Below are positions 25,609 through 34,278 of a DNA stretch of 64,000 nt, piece after piece. Position numbers and translations under genes: made by a program. Below the pieces are notes generated by a model that saw only the letters and a list, made by a program, of their open reading frames with translations, was not told the DNA's origin and did no database searches. How positions within the stretch are numbered: position 1 is the first letter of the stretch; the number at the start of each line of letters is the position of its first letter. Origin of the DNA: an uncultured Lachnospiraceae bacterium (GTDB taxonomy: Bacteria > Bacillota > Clostridia > Lachnospirales > Lachnospiraceae); the NCBI GenBank assembly GCA_945868435.1, contig CAMBLG010000009.1:1-64000 (forward strand). Direction: 5' to 3'.

Positions 25609-26460
25609 ATGGCCGAGGATAAGGAGCTTTTGAAAGCGGGGGAACAGAATCCCAAGAGTGAAAAGGAACGAAAAAAAGAAGAAAAAGCCAGAAGAAAGAG
25701 GGAGAAGAAACGCGGCAAGGAAGGCGTTGAGGGAGAGGAAGAAGAAGAAAAAATAGGCAGTAAACTGGTGCTTTTTTTTGTGACGCTTCTTATCATTGCG
25801 ATATGGCTTGGAATCATAGCAATTCTGATCAAGAGTGATGTTGGCGGCTTTGGGTCATCGGTGCTCTATCCGATGCTTAAGGATGTGCCATATGTGAACA
25901 AAATCCTTCCGGAACCGGATGCCGACTATGTGGAGCAGGAAAGCCAGTCCCCATATGGTTCGCTGGATGAAGCTCTGGAGAGGATCAAGGAGCTGGAACA
26001 GCAATTGGATACAGCGCTGGGGCAGAACGCAGACGACCAGAAGACCATTGATGAATTACAATTGCAGATAGATGAACTGATGGTGTACAAGGAGGAAGAG
26101 GCTGCCTTCGAAAAAGAAAAAGAAAAATTCTATGAAGAGGTTGTCTTTTCAGATGAAGCACCCGATATAAGTGAATATAGGGCGTACTATGAGAGCATTG
26201 ATCCTGAAAATGCCGAAGTCCTATATAAACAAGTGATTGAGCAGATTACCTACGACGAAAGTGTCCAGGATTATGTAAAGACGTATTCGCAGATGCAGCC
26301 GAAGGATGCCGCCAAGATCTTTGATCAGATGACGGACAATCTGGGGCTGGTGGCAGACATTCTCTCAAATATGGGAACGAAAACCAGAGCGGATATTCTT
26401 GCGGCAATGGATGTTGAGACTGCGGCTCGACTGACCGAGATCATGGAACCCAAGAAGTAG
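25609..26460 (+). CDS. motE: MotE-family flagellar protein (MgtE N-domain, YlxF position)
   Basis: 283 residues: a strongly charged Lys/Glu N-terminus (about 1-45), one membrane segment (about 48-72), a coiled coil (about 120-175) and a C-terminal MgtE-N-like helical domain (about 205-283: YSQMQPKDAAKIFDQMTDNL, then ILSNMGTKTRADILAAMDVE). Proteins of this make-up sit after fliJ in many flagellar operons (YlxF in Bacillus); in Sinorhizobium MotE is a periplasmic MotC chaperone. A role in stator or export assembly is inferred. AAGGAG lies 10 bases before the ATG. Confidence 0.8.
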   Translation: MAEDKELLKAGEQNPKSEKERKKEEKARRKREKKRGKEGVEGEEEEEKIGSKLVLFFVTLLIIAIWLGIIAILIKSDVGGFGSSVLYPMLKDVPYVNKILPEPDADYVEQESQSPYGSLDEALERIKELEQQLDTALGQNADDQKTIDELQLQIDELMVYKEEEAAFEKEKEKFYEEVVFSDEAPDISEYRAYYESIDPENAEVLYKQVIEQITYDESVQDYVKTYSQMQPKDAAKIFDQMTDNLGLVADILSNMGTKTRADILAAMDVETAARLTEIMEPKK

Positions 26461-26511
26461 GAATCTGAGGAATGTGCTTATGGACATTCCACAAAAGAAA
26501 GGAGGGAATTG

Positions 26512-27954
26512 ATGACGAGTGCAAATGTATTTAATTGGACTGCTGTAAATGTAAGCCAGACGTTAAATGCAAATGCGAGAGCATCCAGATCAAAGGCTGA
26601 CAATCCCGAGATGGCTTCTGTTTTTGCATCCATGATGAACACAAACTACTCTGCAACTTCGAATCTGTCATCTGATGTGGATTCGAAACATACATCATGG
26701 AGCACTTCCGTAAACGAGACGGATTCTGCAAATGCATACGACCGGTATTCGTATCGGGAGGAGGCAATCGACACAGTGGATGAAAATCCGTTGGCGGATA
26801 AGCTGACAGAGGCTGCTGATGAGCTTGCCGGTTTTGAAGAGGACGCGACGAGGACAGTCGCAGAAACACTTGGGCTCAGTGAGGACCAGGTTATTCAGGC
26901 CATGGAAGAATTAGGGATAACAGCCTTTGATCTAATGGAACCACAGAATCTCATTCAGCTGGTTATGAATCTGACCGGGGCGTCTCAGGAGGCGGAGCTT
27001 CTTTTGAATCCTCAGGTAATGGAGCTCATGAATGGAATGCAGGAACTTGGGACCAGTCTGATGAACCAGCTTCAGCTTCCGATGGAGCAGATGGATGAGC
27101 TGGTTGCCCAGATGGATCAACTGGAGAATCCACTTCCCATGCCTGAGCAGGAAGGAGCGGTTGTGGCAGAGCCGGTAATGGAAGCAACAGAAAGTGCATC
27201 CGAGATGCCGGTCGCTTCGGCGAATCCAAATGAGGCGACAGTTGGTGAATCTGAAGAAGAACAGCAGACGGTAGTAGAGATTCATGTGGAAGGTGATTCA
27301 ACGGAACAAGAACCGGATGCGGGGACAAAGGATGCTTTTGCAAAAGACAATGACCGTGGAAAAACGGGATTGGAGGCTCATCCGACGCAGAACAGTGAGC
27401 AGGCAGTGGGAGTGCAGAATGTATTTGGCGGATCGGAGACACTGATTATTTCCGAGCAGAACACGATGGATACGCCGTATCTGTCCGCGGATACGATGGA
27501 AATCATTGAGCAGCTTGCGGAGAAGATTAAGGTGTGTATTTCAGAAGGAACCTCTTCTATGGAGATGCAGTTGAACCCCGAGAACCTTGGTAAGGTTTAT
27601 TTGCAGGTTTCATCGAGAGAAGGCGCAATCAATGCACAGCTGACAGCGACAAATGAAGCTGTGAAAAATGCGTTGGAGGTTCAGATGGCTACACTCAGGG
27701 AAAACCTGGAGCAGGCCGGGGTTAAGGTAGATGCCATTGAAGTGACCGTTGCATCCCACGAATTCGAGCGGAATCTGGAACAGGATCAGAAGCGTGAAGA
27801 ACAAGAGGGAGAGCGTGCACAGAAAGAGGCGGGACGCAGAAGAAACCTGAATCTGTCATCGCTGGATGAACTGTCTGGTTTGATGTCGGAGGAAGAGGCA
27901 CTTGTGGCGCAGATCATGCGGGATAATGGTAATTCCGTTGATATGTCCGCATAA
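26512..27954 (+). CDS. fliK: flagellar hook-length control protein FliK
   Basis: 480 residues. The first 330 or so are low-complexity, Glu/Met/Gln/Pro-rich and probably extended: this is the ruler part. The conserved FliK C-domain follows (about 335-430: MEMQLNPENLGKVYLQV, AVKNALEVQMATLRENLEQ), which switches FlhB from hook to filament export. ATG 26512 follows AAAGGAGGG at 26499-26506; the TTG one codon earlier is less likely. It lies between motE and flgD as usual. Confidence 0.93.
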   Translation: MTSANVFNWTAVNVSQTLNANARASRSKADNPEMASVFASMMNTNYSATSNLSSDVDSKHTSWSTSVNETDSANAYDRYSYREEAIDTVDENPLADKLTEAADELAGFEEDATRTVAETLGLSEDQVIQAMEELGITAFDLMEPQNLIQLVMNLTGASQEAELLLNPQVMELMNGMQELGTSLMNQLQLPMEQMDELVAQMDQLENPLPMPEQEGAVVAEPVMEATESASEMPVASANPNEATVGESEEEQQTVVEIHVEGDSTEQEPDAGTKDAFAKDNDRGKTGLEAHPTQNSEQAVGVQNVFGGSETLIISEQNTMDTPYLSADTMEIIEQLAEKIKVCISEGTSSMEMQLNPENLGKVYLQVSSREGAINAQLTATNEAVKNALEVQMATLRENLEQAGVKVDAIEVTVASHEFERNLEQDQKREEQEGERAQKEAGRRRNLNLSSLDELSGLMSEEEALVAQIMRDNGNSVDMSA

Positions 27955-27982
27955 ACGATAAAAAACAAGAAAGGAGAAGCTT

Positions 27983-28864
27983 ATGGCAATACCATCAGCA
28001 AAGGTTGAGGACGGTAAGCTGGTATATGATTATACCGACAATTCACAGAAAGCAAATACGCCCAGTGGTTCTACCCTGGGATACGATCAGTTTTTGCAGT
28101 TGCTGTGCGCGGAAATGCAGTATCAGGATCCGTTGGAGCCCACAAGCAATACCGAATATGTTGCGCAGCTGGCAACTTTTTCGCAGTTGGAAGCAACGTT
28201 ATCTCTCCAGGGAACACAGCAGAGTTCTATGGCAAATGATCTGGTGGGTAAGACCGTGATCATGAAGGTTGTGAATGAGACCACCGGAGCGACAAGCTAT
28301 GTAGATGGCAAGGTTGATTATGTTATGAATAAGGATGAAGAGATTTATCTGTCTGTAAATAACAAGCTTTATCCGTTGTCAGATCTGGATACGGTTGCAG
28401 ATGATGCATATTATGAGGCAATGGGACTTGCGAAGTCTGTGGAGAACATGCTGGGACAGCTTCCGGCCGTGGAGAATATTACGGCAGATTATGAGCCGTT
28501 GATCAGTCAGGTGGCAGAACTGTATGACGGCATGACGGACTATCAGAAGGGCTTTGTCAGTGACGAGGCAGTAAAAACTTTAAATGAGTATCGCGCGAAG
28601 GTTGAGGAAGAAGTTAAGAAAGCAAAGACAGCGGCAGAGAATGTGACGCAGTCTATCCAGAATATTATGGAACAGTTACCTTCGGCAGATCAGATCACAC
28701 TGGAGGACGAAGACCTGATAAATCGTATGGGCGAGTTATATGACAGCCTGAACAGTTATCAGAAGAATCTGGTCAGCAGTGATGTGACAAGCAACCTCAA
28801 GGCATACCAGGATCAGCTTGCGACCTTGAAGGGAGGACAGGAAGAAACAGGGACAGAGGCATAG
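27983..28864 (+). CDS. flgD: flagellar hook-cap scaffold FlgD with repeat-type C-terminus
   Basis: 293 residues. The N-terminal FlgD domain is clear (about 25-75: LGYDQFLQLLCAEMQYQDPL, then ATFSQLEATLSLQGT), and residues 78-135 resemble the start of the usual beta domain. Residues about 143-283 are unusual: two tandem, roughly 70-residue helical repeats sharing QLP-hydrophobic, ELYD, YQK and VS motifs (LYDGMTDYQKGFVSDEA and LYDSLNSYQKNLVSSDV). Such repeats are known from Gram-positive surface proteins, not from FlgD. The protein polymerises the hook at its tip. AAAGGAG precedes the ATG. Confidence 0.9.
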   Translation: MAIPSAKVEDGKLVYDYTDNSQKANTPSGSTLGYDQFLQLLCAEMQYQDPLEPTSNTEYVAQLATFSQLEATLSLQGTQQSSMANDLVGKTVIMKVVNETTGATSYVDGKVDYVMNKDEEIYLSVNNKLYPLSDLDTVADDAYYEAMGLAKSVENMLGQLPAVENITADYEPLISQVAELYDGMTDYQKGFVSDEAVKTLNEYRAKVEEEVKKAKTAAENVTQSIQNIMEQLPSADQITLEDEDLINRMGELYDSLNSYQKNLVSSDVTSNLKAYQDQLATLKGGQEETGTEA

Positions 28865-28875
28865 GAGGAAAAGGA

Positions 28876-29280
28876 ATGAATCCAATTGCAAGTCAGTTTA
28901 CGTCCATTGAACAGGTAACAGACCAATATTTAAACAAAAAACAGGTTAACAGTCTTGGCAAAACGTCCGATATATCATTTGAGGACATTTTAAGACAACA
29001 GCAAAGTCTGGCAGTTTCCGAGAATTCGGAACTTAAGTTTTCCAAGCACGCAGCCTCAAGACTGGAAAGTCGTAATATTAGCCTTTCCGCAGAACAGAGT
29101 GCGAGACTGGAGAGCGGTGTCGTACAGGCCGAGGCAAAAGGAATTCAGGAGTCACTGGTATTGGTTGATTCTCTTGCTTTCATCGTGAATGTGCCAAACA
29201 AGACTGTTGTTACAGCAATGGACCAGACGGAAACACAAAACAATGTATTTACAAATATTGATGGCGCGGTAATTATGTGA
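28876..29280 (+). CDS. flagellar operon protein, TIGR02530 family
   Basis: 134 residues matching the small protein found between flgD and flgE in Firmicutes. The typical centre is KFSKHAASRLESRNISLS, followed by VDSLAFIVNVPNKTVVTAMD. The function is unproven; its place suggests a hook-assembly helper. GGAGGAAAAGG lies just upstream. A 126-base gap to flgE holds no gene. Confidence 0.88.
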   Translation: MNPIASQFTSIEQVTDQYLNKKQVNSLGKTSDISFEDILRQQQSLAVSENSELKFSKHAASRLESRNISLSAEQSARLESGVVQAEAKGIQESLVLVDSLAFIVNVPNKTVVTAMDQTETQNNVFTNIDGAVIM

Positions 29281-29406
29281 CAGACGCTGGACTAAGGCAG
29301 ACACGGAATGTGGCTGCTGCGGGGGCATCGGAATCCCGACCGACAGAAGGATTCCAACAAACAGACATTTTTATCGGTCATCTCATCATCAGGAGGATAA
29401 TGCGTT

Positions 29407-30864
29407 ATGATGAGATCACTTTATTCTGCTGTGTCCGGACTTAAGACACATCAGACACGAATGGATGTTATTGGTAACAATATCTCCAACGTTAACACAG
29501 AGGCTTTTAAGGCTTCCAGCGTAAGATTCAGTGAGATCATGTATCAGACTATTTCATCGGCATCTGCAGGTAACGGTGCAACTGGAACCGGCGGTGTCAA
29601 TGCGAAGCAGATCGGTCTGGGTGTATCTACTGCATCTACCACCTGCAGCGTGACGAGTGCAGGTGCATCTGAGACTACAGGTAATCCCTTTGATCTTAGA
29701 CTGACAGACAGCCAGACTACGAACTTCTTTATTGTCAGCGACGGAACCAACACCATGTTTACCCGTGCCGGTTCATTCTATGTGGATGGCAACGGATATC
29801 TGTGTATGAGCTCCACCGGTTATACATTACAGGGATGGCAGGTGGATCCGACAACCGGAGAAATCCGTAAGGATACGGTATCGGCGCTTCAGGTTATGTC
29901 GCCGGAGAATCAGGTTGCCGCACCGGAAGCAACGACCAAGGCTTATGTGCCGGGCGTGTTGGACAAAAACGATCCCAATCTGCAGGCGGACGGCGGTTAT
30001 GTTATGAATCTGGGATTTTATGATGATCTTGGATATACCTATACGGCCAAGTTTTCCGTAGTGCCGAATTATGAAAATAACGGGACAGACATTATACCGG
30101 GAAGTTATCACATTACACTGACCGACATCGTCGACAGCGACAGTGAGTCCATTCTTGGCAAGGTTCAGAATATGACGAAAGAACAGCAGATTCAGGCTAT
30201 TTTCGGAGGTCAGAATGCAAATGGTTACGATATCCTGTTTGATGTAAATGAGGGTAATTTTATTTCCATCGGCGGCAATGATACTGCCAATAACAACCAG
30301 CCGTTTACAAGCCAGATGCTAAATCTTGCGGCAGGTTTCCCTACGGGCTACACGACAAATCTTGGAAACGGGCAGACTCAGACCAGTAATTTCGGGACAA
30401 TTGAGATGGATTTCTCCCGCTGCTCCAATTACAACAATGGCGGAACTTCTACCATGAAGGCCTTAAAGGGTGATACCACCGGTGATGGAGCAGGTAAGAA
30501 GCTGGGCGCGTTGACCGCGATCTCTATTGACCAGGAAGGCAAGGTTTATGGTTCTTATGACAATGGTAACACGGTATTGTTATGCCAGGTTGCAGTTGCA
30601 CAGTTTGCCAATGCATCCGGTCTGGAAAAGGTTGGAAGCAACTGTTACCAGACAACGTTAAACTCCGGTGAGTTTGATGGAATCGGCGTGGAGGTGAATG
30701 CAGACGGAAGCAAGATCAACTCCGGTGAGCTGGAAATGTCCAACGTGGATTTGTCCGGTCAGTTTACGGACATGATCGTTACACAGCGTGGATTCCAGGC
30801 AAATTCCCGTGTAATTACAACTTCAGATACGCTTTTGGAGGAATTGATCAATCTTAAGAGATAA
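29407..30864 (+). CDS. flgE: flagellar hook protein FlgE
   Basis: 485 residues. The N-terminal rod/hook signature is SLYSAVSGLKTHQTRMDVIG with NNISNVNT, and the C-terminal one is VDLSGQFTDMIVTQRGFQAN with a final DTLLEELINLKR. The middle is Thr/Gly/Asn-rich and would form the outer hook domains. It polymerises into the universal joint. ATG 29407 (or 29410) follows AGGAGGA. A terminator follows, splitting the locus into two transcription units. Confidence 0.96.
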   Translation: MMRSLYSAVSGLKTHQTRMDVIGNNISNVNTEAFKASSVRFSEIMYQTISSASAGNGATGTGGVNAKQIGLGVSTASTTCSVTSAGASETTGNPFDLRLTDSQTTNFFIVSDGTNTMFTRAGSFYVDGNGYLCMSSTGYTLQGWQVDPTTGEIRKDTVSALQVMSPENQVAAPEATTKAYVPGVLDKNDPNLQADGGYVMNLGFYDDLGYTYTAKFSVVPNYENNGTDIIPGSYHITLTDIVDSDSESILGKVQNMTKEQQIQAIFGGQNANGYDILFDVNEGNFISIGGNDTANNNQPFTSQMLNLAAGFPTGYTTNLGNGQTQTSNFGTIEMDFSRCSNYNNGGTSTMKALKGDTTGDGAGKKLGALTAISIDQEGKVYGSYDNGNTVLLCQVAVAQFANASGLEKVGSNCYQTTLNSGEFDGIGVEVNADGSKINSGELEMSNVDLSGQFTDMIVTQRGFQANSRVITTSDTLLEELINLKR

Positions 30865-30895
30865 TAGAAGATGACCGGATTTACAGGTATGTTTG

Positions 30896-30934
30896 GATGG
30901 GAAGTGGCTGTTCGCCATTTCCCATCATTTTTTT
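30896..30934 (+). terminator. intrinsic terminator between flgE and motA
   Basis: GATGGGAAGTGGC (30896-30908) pairs with GCCATTTCCCATC (30914-30926), 13 pairs with one G-U, and then ATTTTTTT. This is a strong terminator inside the fla/che locus, dividing hook/basal-body genes from the motor genes. Confidence 0.88.
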
Positions 30935-30966
30935 GCATTTTTTTACGTATTTCAACAAAAAGAAAG

Positions 30967-30995
30967 TAGACAAGAAATCAAAAGTTTAGTAAAAT
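30967..30995 (+). promoter_or_regulatory. sigma-A-type promoter for motA and downstream genes
   Basis: TAGACA (30967-30972), a 17-base spacer and TAAAAT (30990-30995), 50 bases before the motA start and 33 bases after the terminator. No sigma-28 element (TAAA with GCCGATAA) is seen here. Confidence 0.6.
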
Positions 30996-31044
30996 CATAT
31001 AAAGGGTGTATTATGCCTAATTTGTAAAATGGAAGGTGAACGGT

Positions 31045-31839
31045 TTGGATATAGCATCTCTTATCGGTATTGTCCTTGGTGCAATCATGGTCGTGTTTGG
31101 TATCATCTCCAGTGGTGGTATGTCTGCTTTTAAATACTTTGTTGATGTACCGTCAATCATCATTACACTGGGTGGTTCCATCAGTGGTACGCTGGCTTCC
31201 AATAAGCTGCCGGACTTTATCAACGGATTGAAATGTATATCTTTGGCATTCAAGGGGGGAACTACGGATCCAGCAGACATTATCAAGACGATTATTGATC
31301 TGGCGAATGTGGGAAGAAAGGAAGGCTTGCTTGCTCTAGAGGAAGCAGCCAACAATATAGAGGACGAGTTCTTGAAGAAAGGTATCATGCTTGTAGTTGA
31401 TGGTACAGACCCTGAACTTGTCCGGGGAATTTTGGAAACCGATCTGGTATGTCTGGAAGACCGTCACAAGACGGTTATCAGCTTCTGGGAGAAGTGGGCA
31501 GAGCTTGGCCCGGCCTGGGGAATGATCGGTACTTTGGTAGGTCTGGTAATCATGCTTTACAACATGGAGGATGCATCTTCCATCGGACCGGCTATGGCAA
31601 CGGCTCTTTTGACGACACTGTACGGTTCGCTGATCGCAAACTGGCTGTGTAATCCGGTGGCATCCAAGCTGAAAGTGAATAACAGTCTGGAAGTAACACT
31701 TCGAAATATTACGATAGAGGGACTTCTTTCCATTCAGGCAGGCGAGAATCCTCGCGTTATTGAAGAGAAGCTGAAATCATTCCTTGCTCCTTCTGCCCGC
31801 GGCAATGTTGGAGCTGATGCAGGCGGAGGTGAAGAGTAA
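31045..31839 (+). CDS. motA: flagellar stator protein MotA
   Basis: 264 residues, four membrane segments (about 1-20, 30-50, 148-168, 180-200). The cytoplasmic loop between segments 2 and 3 would touch FliG; WGMIGTLVGLVIMLYNM in segment 3 is the family signature. With MotB it forms the ion-driven stator; H+ or Na+ use cannot be decided. TTG 31045 is chosen as it gives the standard MDIASLIG start and lies 6 bases after AAGGTG; GTG 31036 is the alternative. The stop overlaps the motB start (TAATG). Confidence 0.92.
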   Translation: MDIASLIGIVLGAIMVVFGIISSGGMSAFKYFVDVPSIIITLGGSISGTLASNKLPDFINGLKCISLAFKGGTTDPADIIKTIIDLANVGRKEGLLALEEAANNIEDEFLKKGIMLVVDGTDPELVRGILETDLVCLEDRHKTVISFWEKWAELGPAWGMIGTLVGLVIMLYNMEDASSIGPAMATALLTTLYGSLIANWLCNPVASKLKVNNSLEVTLRNITIEGLLSIQAGENPRVIEEKLKSFLAPSARGNVGADAGGGEE

Positions 31840-32663
31840 TGGCAAGGAAGAGACAGGAAGATCCACCGGCTGGGGCACCGGCGTGGATGTCAACCTTCTC
31901 GGATCTGATGAATTTGCTTCTATGCTTTTTCGTTCTTTTGTATTCCATGTCTTCGGTGGATGAATCAAAATGGGAACAGGTTGTGGCTTCTCTACAGAGC
32001 ACCATAAGCATTTTACCGGCAGGTGGATCTGCTATTGGAGACGGGGAGATGATTTCCGCAGGTGTAAGACAGTTGGAGTTTTTGGATTCTTATTACAACG
32101 AGATGGCCAATTCCAAGGCGGAAGAGGATGCACAGGATCCACAGAATGGCAAAAATTCAGTCTATCAGGAATATCAGGAACAGGCTTTGGAGGAATCTGA
32201 ACAGATGGCACAGGAAATCCAGGAGGCTATCAATGGAACAAGCCTGGAGGATATTGTTGAGGTTGAGTTTAACAGCCAGTATGTACAGCTGAATTTGAGC
32301 GGTGCGATTTTGTTTGAATCCGGCAAGGCGGAACTGGTGAAAGAGGCGTACCCAACGGTTGATAAGATCGGACGGATTTTGGAACGATATGCAGAGAATA
32401 CCATAGAAATTGAAGGCCATACCGACAATGTTCCAATCAGCTCCAGTCAGTTTGAGAACAATGATGTTCTTTCTATGTACCGGGCGCTTTCCGTGGCAAC
32501 CTATTTCAGAGAGAACACGGATTTGAACCCGGCTAATATTAAGTCGTCCGGGCGTGGAGATTATGTTCCGGTTGCAGACAATTCGACAGCAGAAGGCAGA
32601 GCCAGAAATCGCCGGGTTGAGATTAAAATCTACAACTCTTACAGTTCAGGAACGAATGAATAA
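31839..32663 (+). CDS. motB: flagellar stator protein MotB
   Basis: 274 residues: a short cytoplasmic N-terminus, one membrane helix (about 20-40) carrying the ion-binding Asp D22 in STFSDLMNLLLC, a linker, and an OmpA-type peptidoglycan-binding domain (about 140-270: IEIEGHTDNVPIS, ALSVATYFRE, GRARNRRVEIKIY). It anchors the stator to the wall. One-base overlap with motA implies coupled synthesis of the pair. Confidence 0.96.
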   Translation: MARKRQEDPPAGAPAWMSTFSDLMNLLLCFFVLLYSMSSVDESKWEQVVASLQSTISILPAGGSAIGDGEMISAGVRQLEFLDSYYNEMANSKAEEDAQDPQNGKNSVYQEYQEQALEESEQMAQEIQEAINGTSLEDIVEVEFNSQYVQLNLSGAILFESGKAELVKEAYPTVDKIGRILERYAENTIEIEGHTDNVPISSSQFENNDVLSMYRALSVATYFRENTDLNPANIKSSGRGDYVPVADNSTAEGRARNRRVEIKIYNSYSSGTNE

Positions 32664-32681
32664 AGGAAGAGGTTTGAGAAG

Positions 32682-33230
32682 ATGAAGAAAAATCTGATTT
32701 CTGTATTAATTTTAGCATTGGTGTTTGCAAACTTTGTACTTACGGCACTTCTTATGTTTACGGTGATGCCGCAGACAAAGAAGGCAAATGAATTGATTGA
32801 CAAGGTGTGTGCGGCAATTGATCTTGACCTCAACAGTGGTGCGGCGAATGCATTGGGCAATATTCCGATGGACCAGCGTGAGGAGTACAAGGTCAACGGC
32901 GGTGCGGACATTACCACCAGCCTTGCACCGAGTGTAGATCCGCAGACAGGGCAGTCTGAGAGCAAGTCTCATTATGCAGTTGTGAATGTGACGCTTGTGC
33001 TTTATACCGAGAGTGAGAAACACGAAACCTATACGCAGGAGTTTTTGGCTGGGCAGGATACGTCCATTATGAATTCGATCCAGAAGACGTTGTCTCAGTA
33101 TACCATTGAAGAAGTGAGGGAGTCGTCGACCAAGGAAGAAATTCAGGAAATTATTCTGCAGGATATGCAGGCTATGTTTGGTGGAGATTATGTGATTGCG
33201 GTGAATTTTTCAAAGTTCCAGCAGGAATAA
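32682..33230 (+). CDS. fliL: flagellar basal body-associated protein FliL
   Basis: 182 residues: an N-terminal membrane segment (about 4-26) and an extracytoplasmic FliL domain (about 95-182: HYAVVNVTLVLYTES, then EIQEIILQDMQAMFGGDYV and VNFSKFQQE). FliL rings surround and support MotB. It sits between motB and fliM. The loop after the membrane segment is longer than in many homologues. Confidence 0.88.
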   Translation: MKKNLISVLILALVFANFVLTALLMFTVMPQTKKANELIDKVCAAIDLDLNSGAANALGNIPMDQREEYKVNGGADITTSLAPSVDPQTGQSESKSHYAVVNVTLVLYTESEKHETYTQEFLAGQDTSIMNSIQKTLSQYTIEEVRESSTKEEIQEIILQDMQAMFGGDYVIAVNFSKFQQE

Positions 33231-33293
33231 GTTTTAAACAGGCGACCGGATAATCCGGTTCGTTTGATGATAGTTACAGGCGGTGAAGGACGA

Positions 33294-34274
33294 ATGGGTG
33301 ACGTATTATCTCAAAATGAGATAGACAGTTTGCTGGCAGCACTTACGACCGGTGAACTTGATGTTGAAGAAATAAAAGAGAATAATGAAAAACAGGTTAA
33401 AAATTATGATTTTGCCCGTCCTTCCAAGTTCTCCAAGGAACATCTGCGTACGCTGGAAATTATTTTTGAGCATTATGGAAGGCTTTTGTCTACAAACCTT
33501 CCGGTGTATTTGCGTAAGAATGTTCAGGTGGAGGTTATGAACTCGGAGGCAGTTACATACTCTGAGTTTTCCAATGCATTGAGTAATCCGGTTCTTTTGG
33601 GAATCGTGAATTTTGCTCCTCTGCAGGGCAACATCATCATCGAGATGGCGTCTTCTCTGGGCTATTGCATCGTGGATCGTATGTTGGGAGGACGCGGAGA
33701 ACCAATGGATAAGGTTCGTGAGTTTTCAGAGATCGAGCTATTGATTATTGAGCGCATTATTATTGTATGTGTGAATCTCCTTCGCGAACCGTGGGAGAAT
33801 GTGGTGGATATCCACCCAAGACTTGAGCGCATTGAGACTAATTCCCAGTACGCACAGATCATATCACCAAGCGAGATGATTGCAATTGTTACAATTAATC
33901 TGAAAATCGGTGATGTAGAGGGTTTGATGAATATCTGTCTTCCGTTTATTACACTGGAGGACGTTATTGATAAGTTGAATACGAAATACTGGTATGCCAA
34001 CATGACTGCCCAGGATGATACGGATTACAAGGAGGCGATTGAGCTTCTGATCCAGAAAGCACAGATTCCTGTCAAAGCGGTGCTTGGTAACAGTGTGATT
34101 TCGGTCAACGATTTTGCAACGCTCCAGCGGGGAGATATTATCCGACTGGATCGTAAGGTGGACGACGAGTTGGATGTCTATGTGGGCAATATTCGTAAGT
34201 TCACAGCTCTGCCGGGATCGGCAGGGGATGATTATGCAGTCAGGATCACTTCGGTGATCAGAGAGGAGCAATAA
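33294..34274 (+). CDS. fliM: flagellar motor switch protein FliM
   Basis: 326 residues. The N-terminal CheY-P binding peptide LSQNEIDSLL is intact. The middle is CheC-like (about 40-225: FARPSKFSKEHLRTLEIIFE, FSEIELLIIERII), and the C-terminus is a SpoA/FliN-type domain (about 245-320). It transmits CheY signals to the C-ring. ATG 33294 follows GGTGAAGGA; an earlier in-frame ATG at 33267 is rejected as lacking a site. The intact CheY-binding peptide implies a cheY elsewhere in the genome. Confidence 0.95.
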   Translation: MGDVLSQNEIDSLLAALTTGELDVEEIKENNEKQVKNYDFARPSKFSKEHLRTLEIIFEHYGRLLSTNLPVYLRKNVQVEVMNSEAVTYSEFSNALSNPVLLGIVNFAPLQGNIIIEMASSLGYCIVDRMLGGRGEPMDKVREFSEIELLIIERIIIVCVNLLREPWENVVDIHPRLERIETNSQYAQIISPSEMIAIVTINLKIGDVEGLMNICLPFITLEDVIDKLNTKYWYANMTAQDDTDYKEAIELLIQKAQIPVKAVLGNSVISVNDFATLQRGDIIRLDRKVDDELDVYVGNIRKFTALPGSAGDDYAVRITSVIREEQ

Positions 34275-34278
34275 GAGT

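Noticed and set aside
26469-26490. 7-bp hairpin GGAATGT/ACATTCC between motE and fliK
   Set aside because: Short stem, 8-base loop and no T-run; probably chance.
29281-29406. Gap between the TIGR02530 gene and flgE searched for a promoter or small gene
   Set aside because: No convincing hexamers or ORF; only a weak GGAATCC/GGATTCC pairing.
33245-33259. Hairpin ACCGGA/TCCGGT before fliM
   Set aside because: Six pairs and no T-run. Too weak for a terminator.
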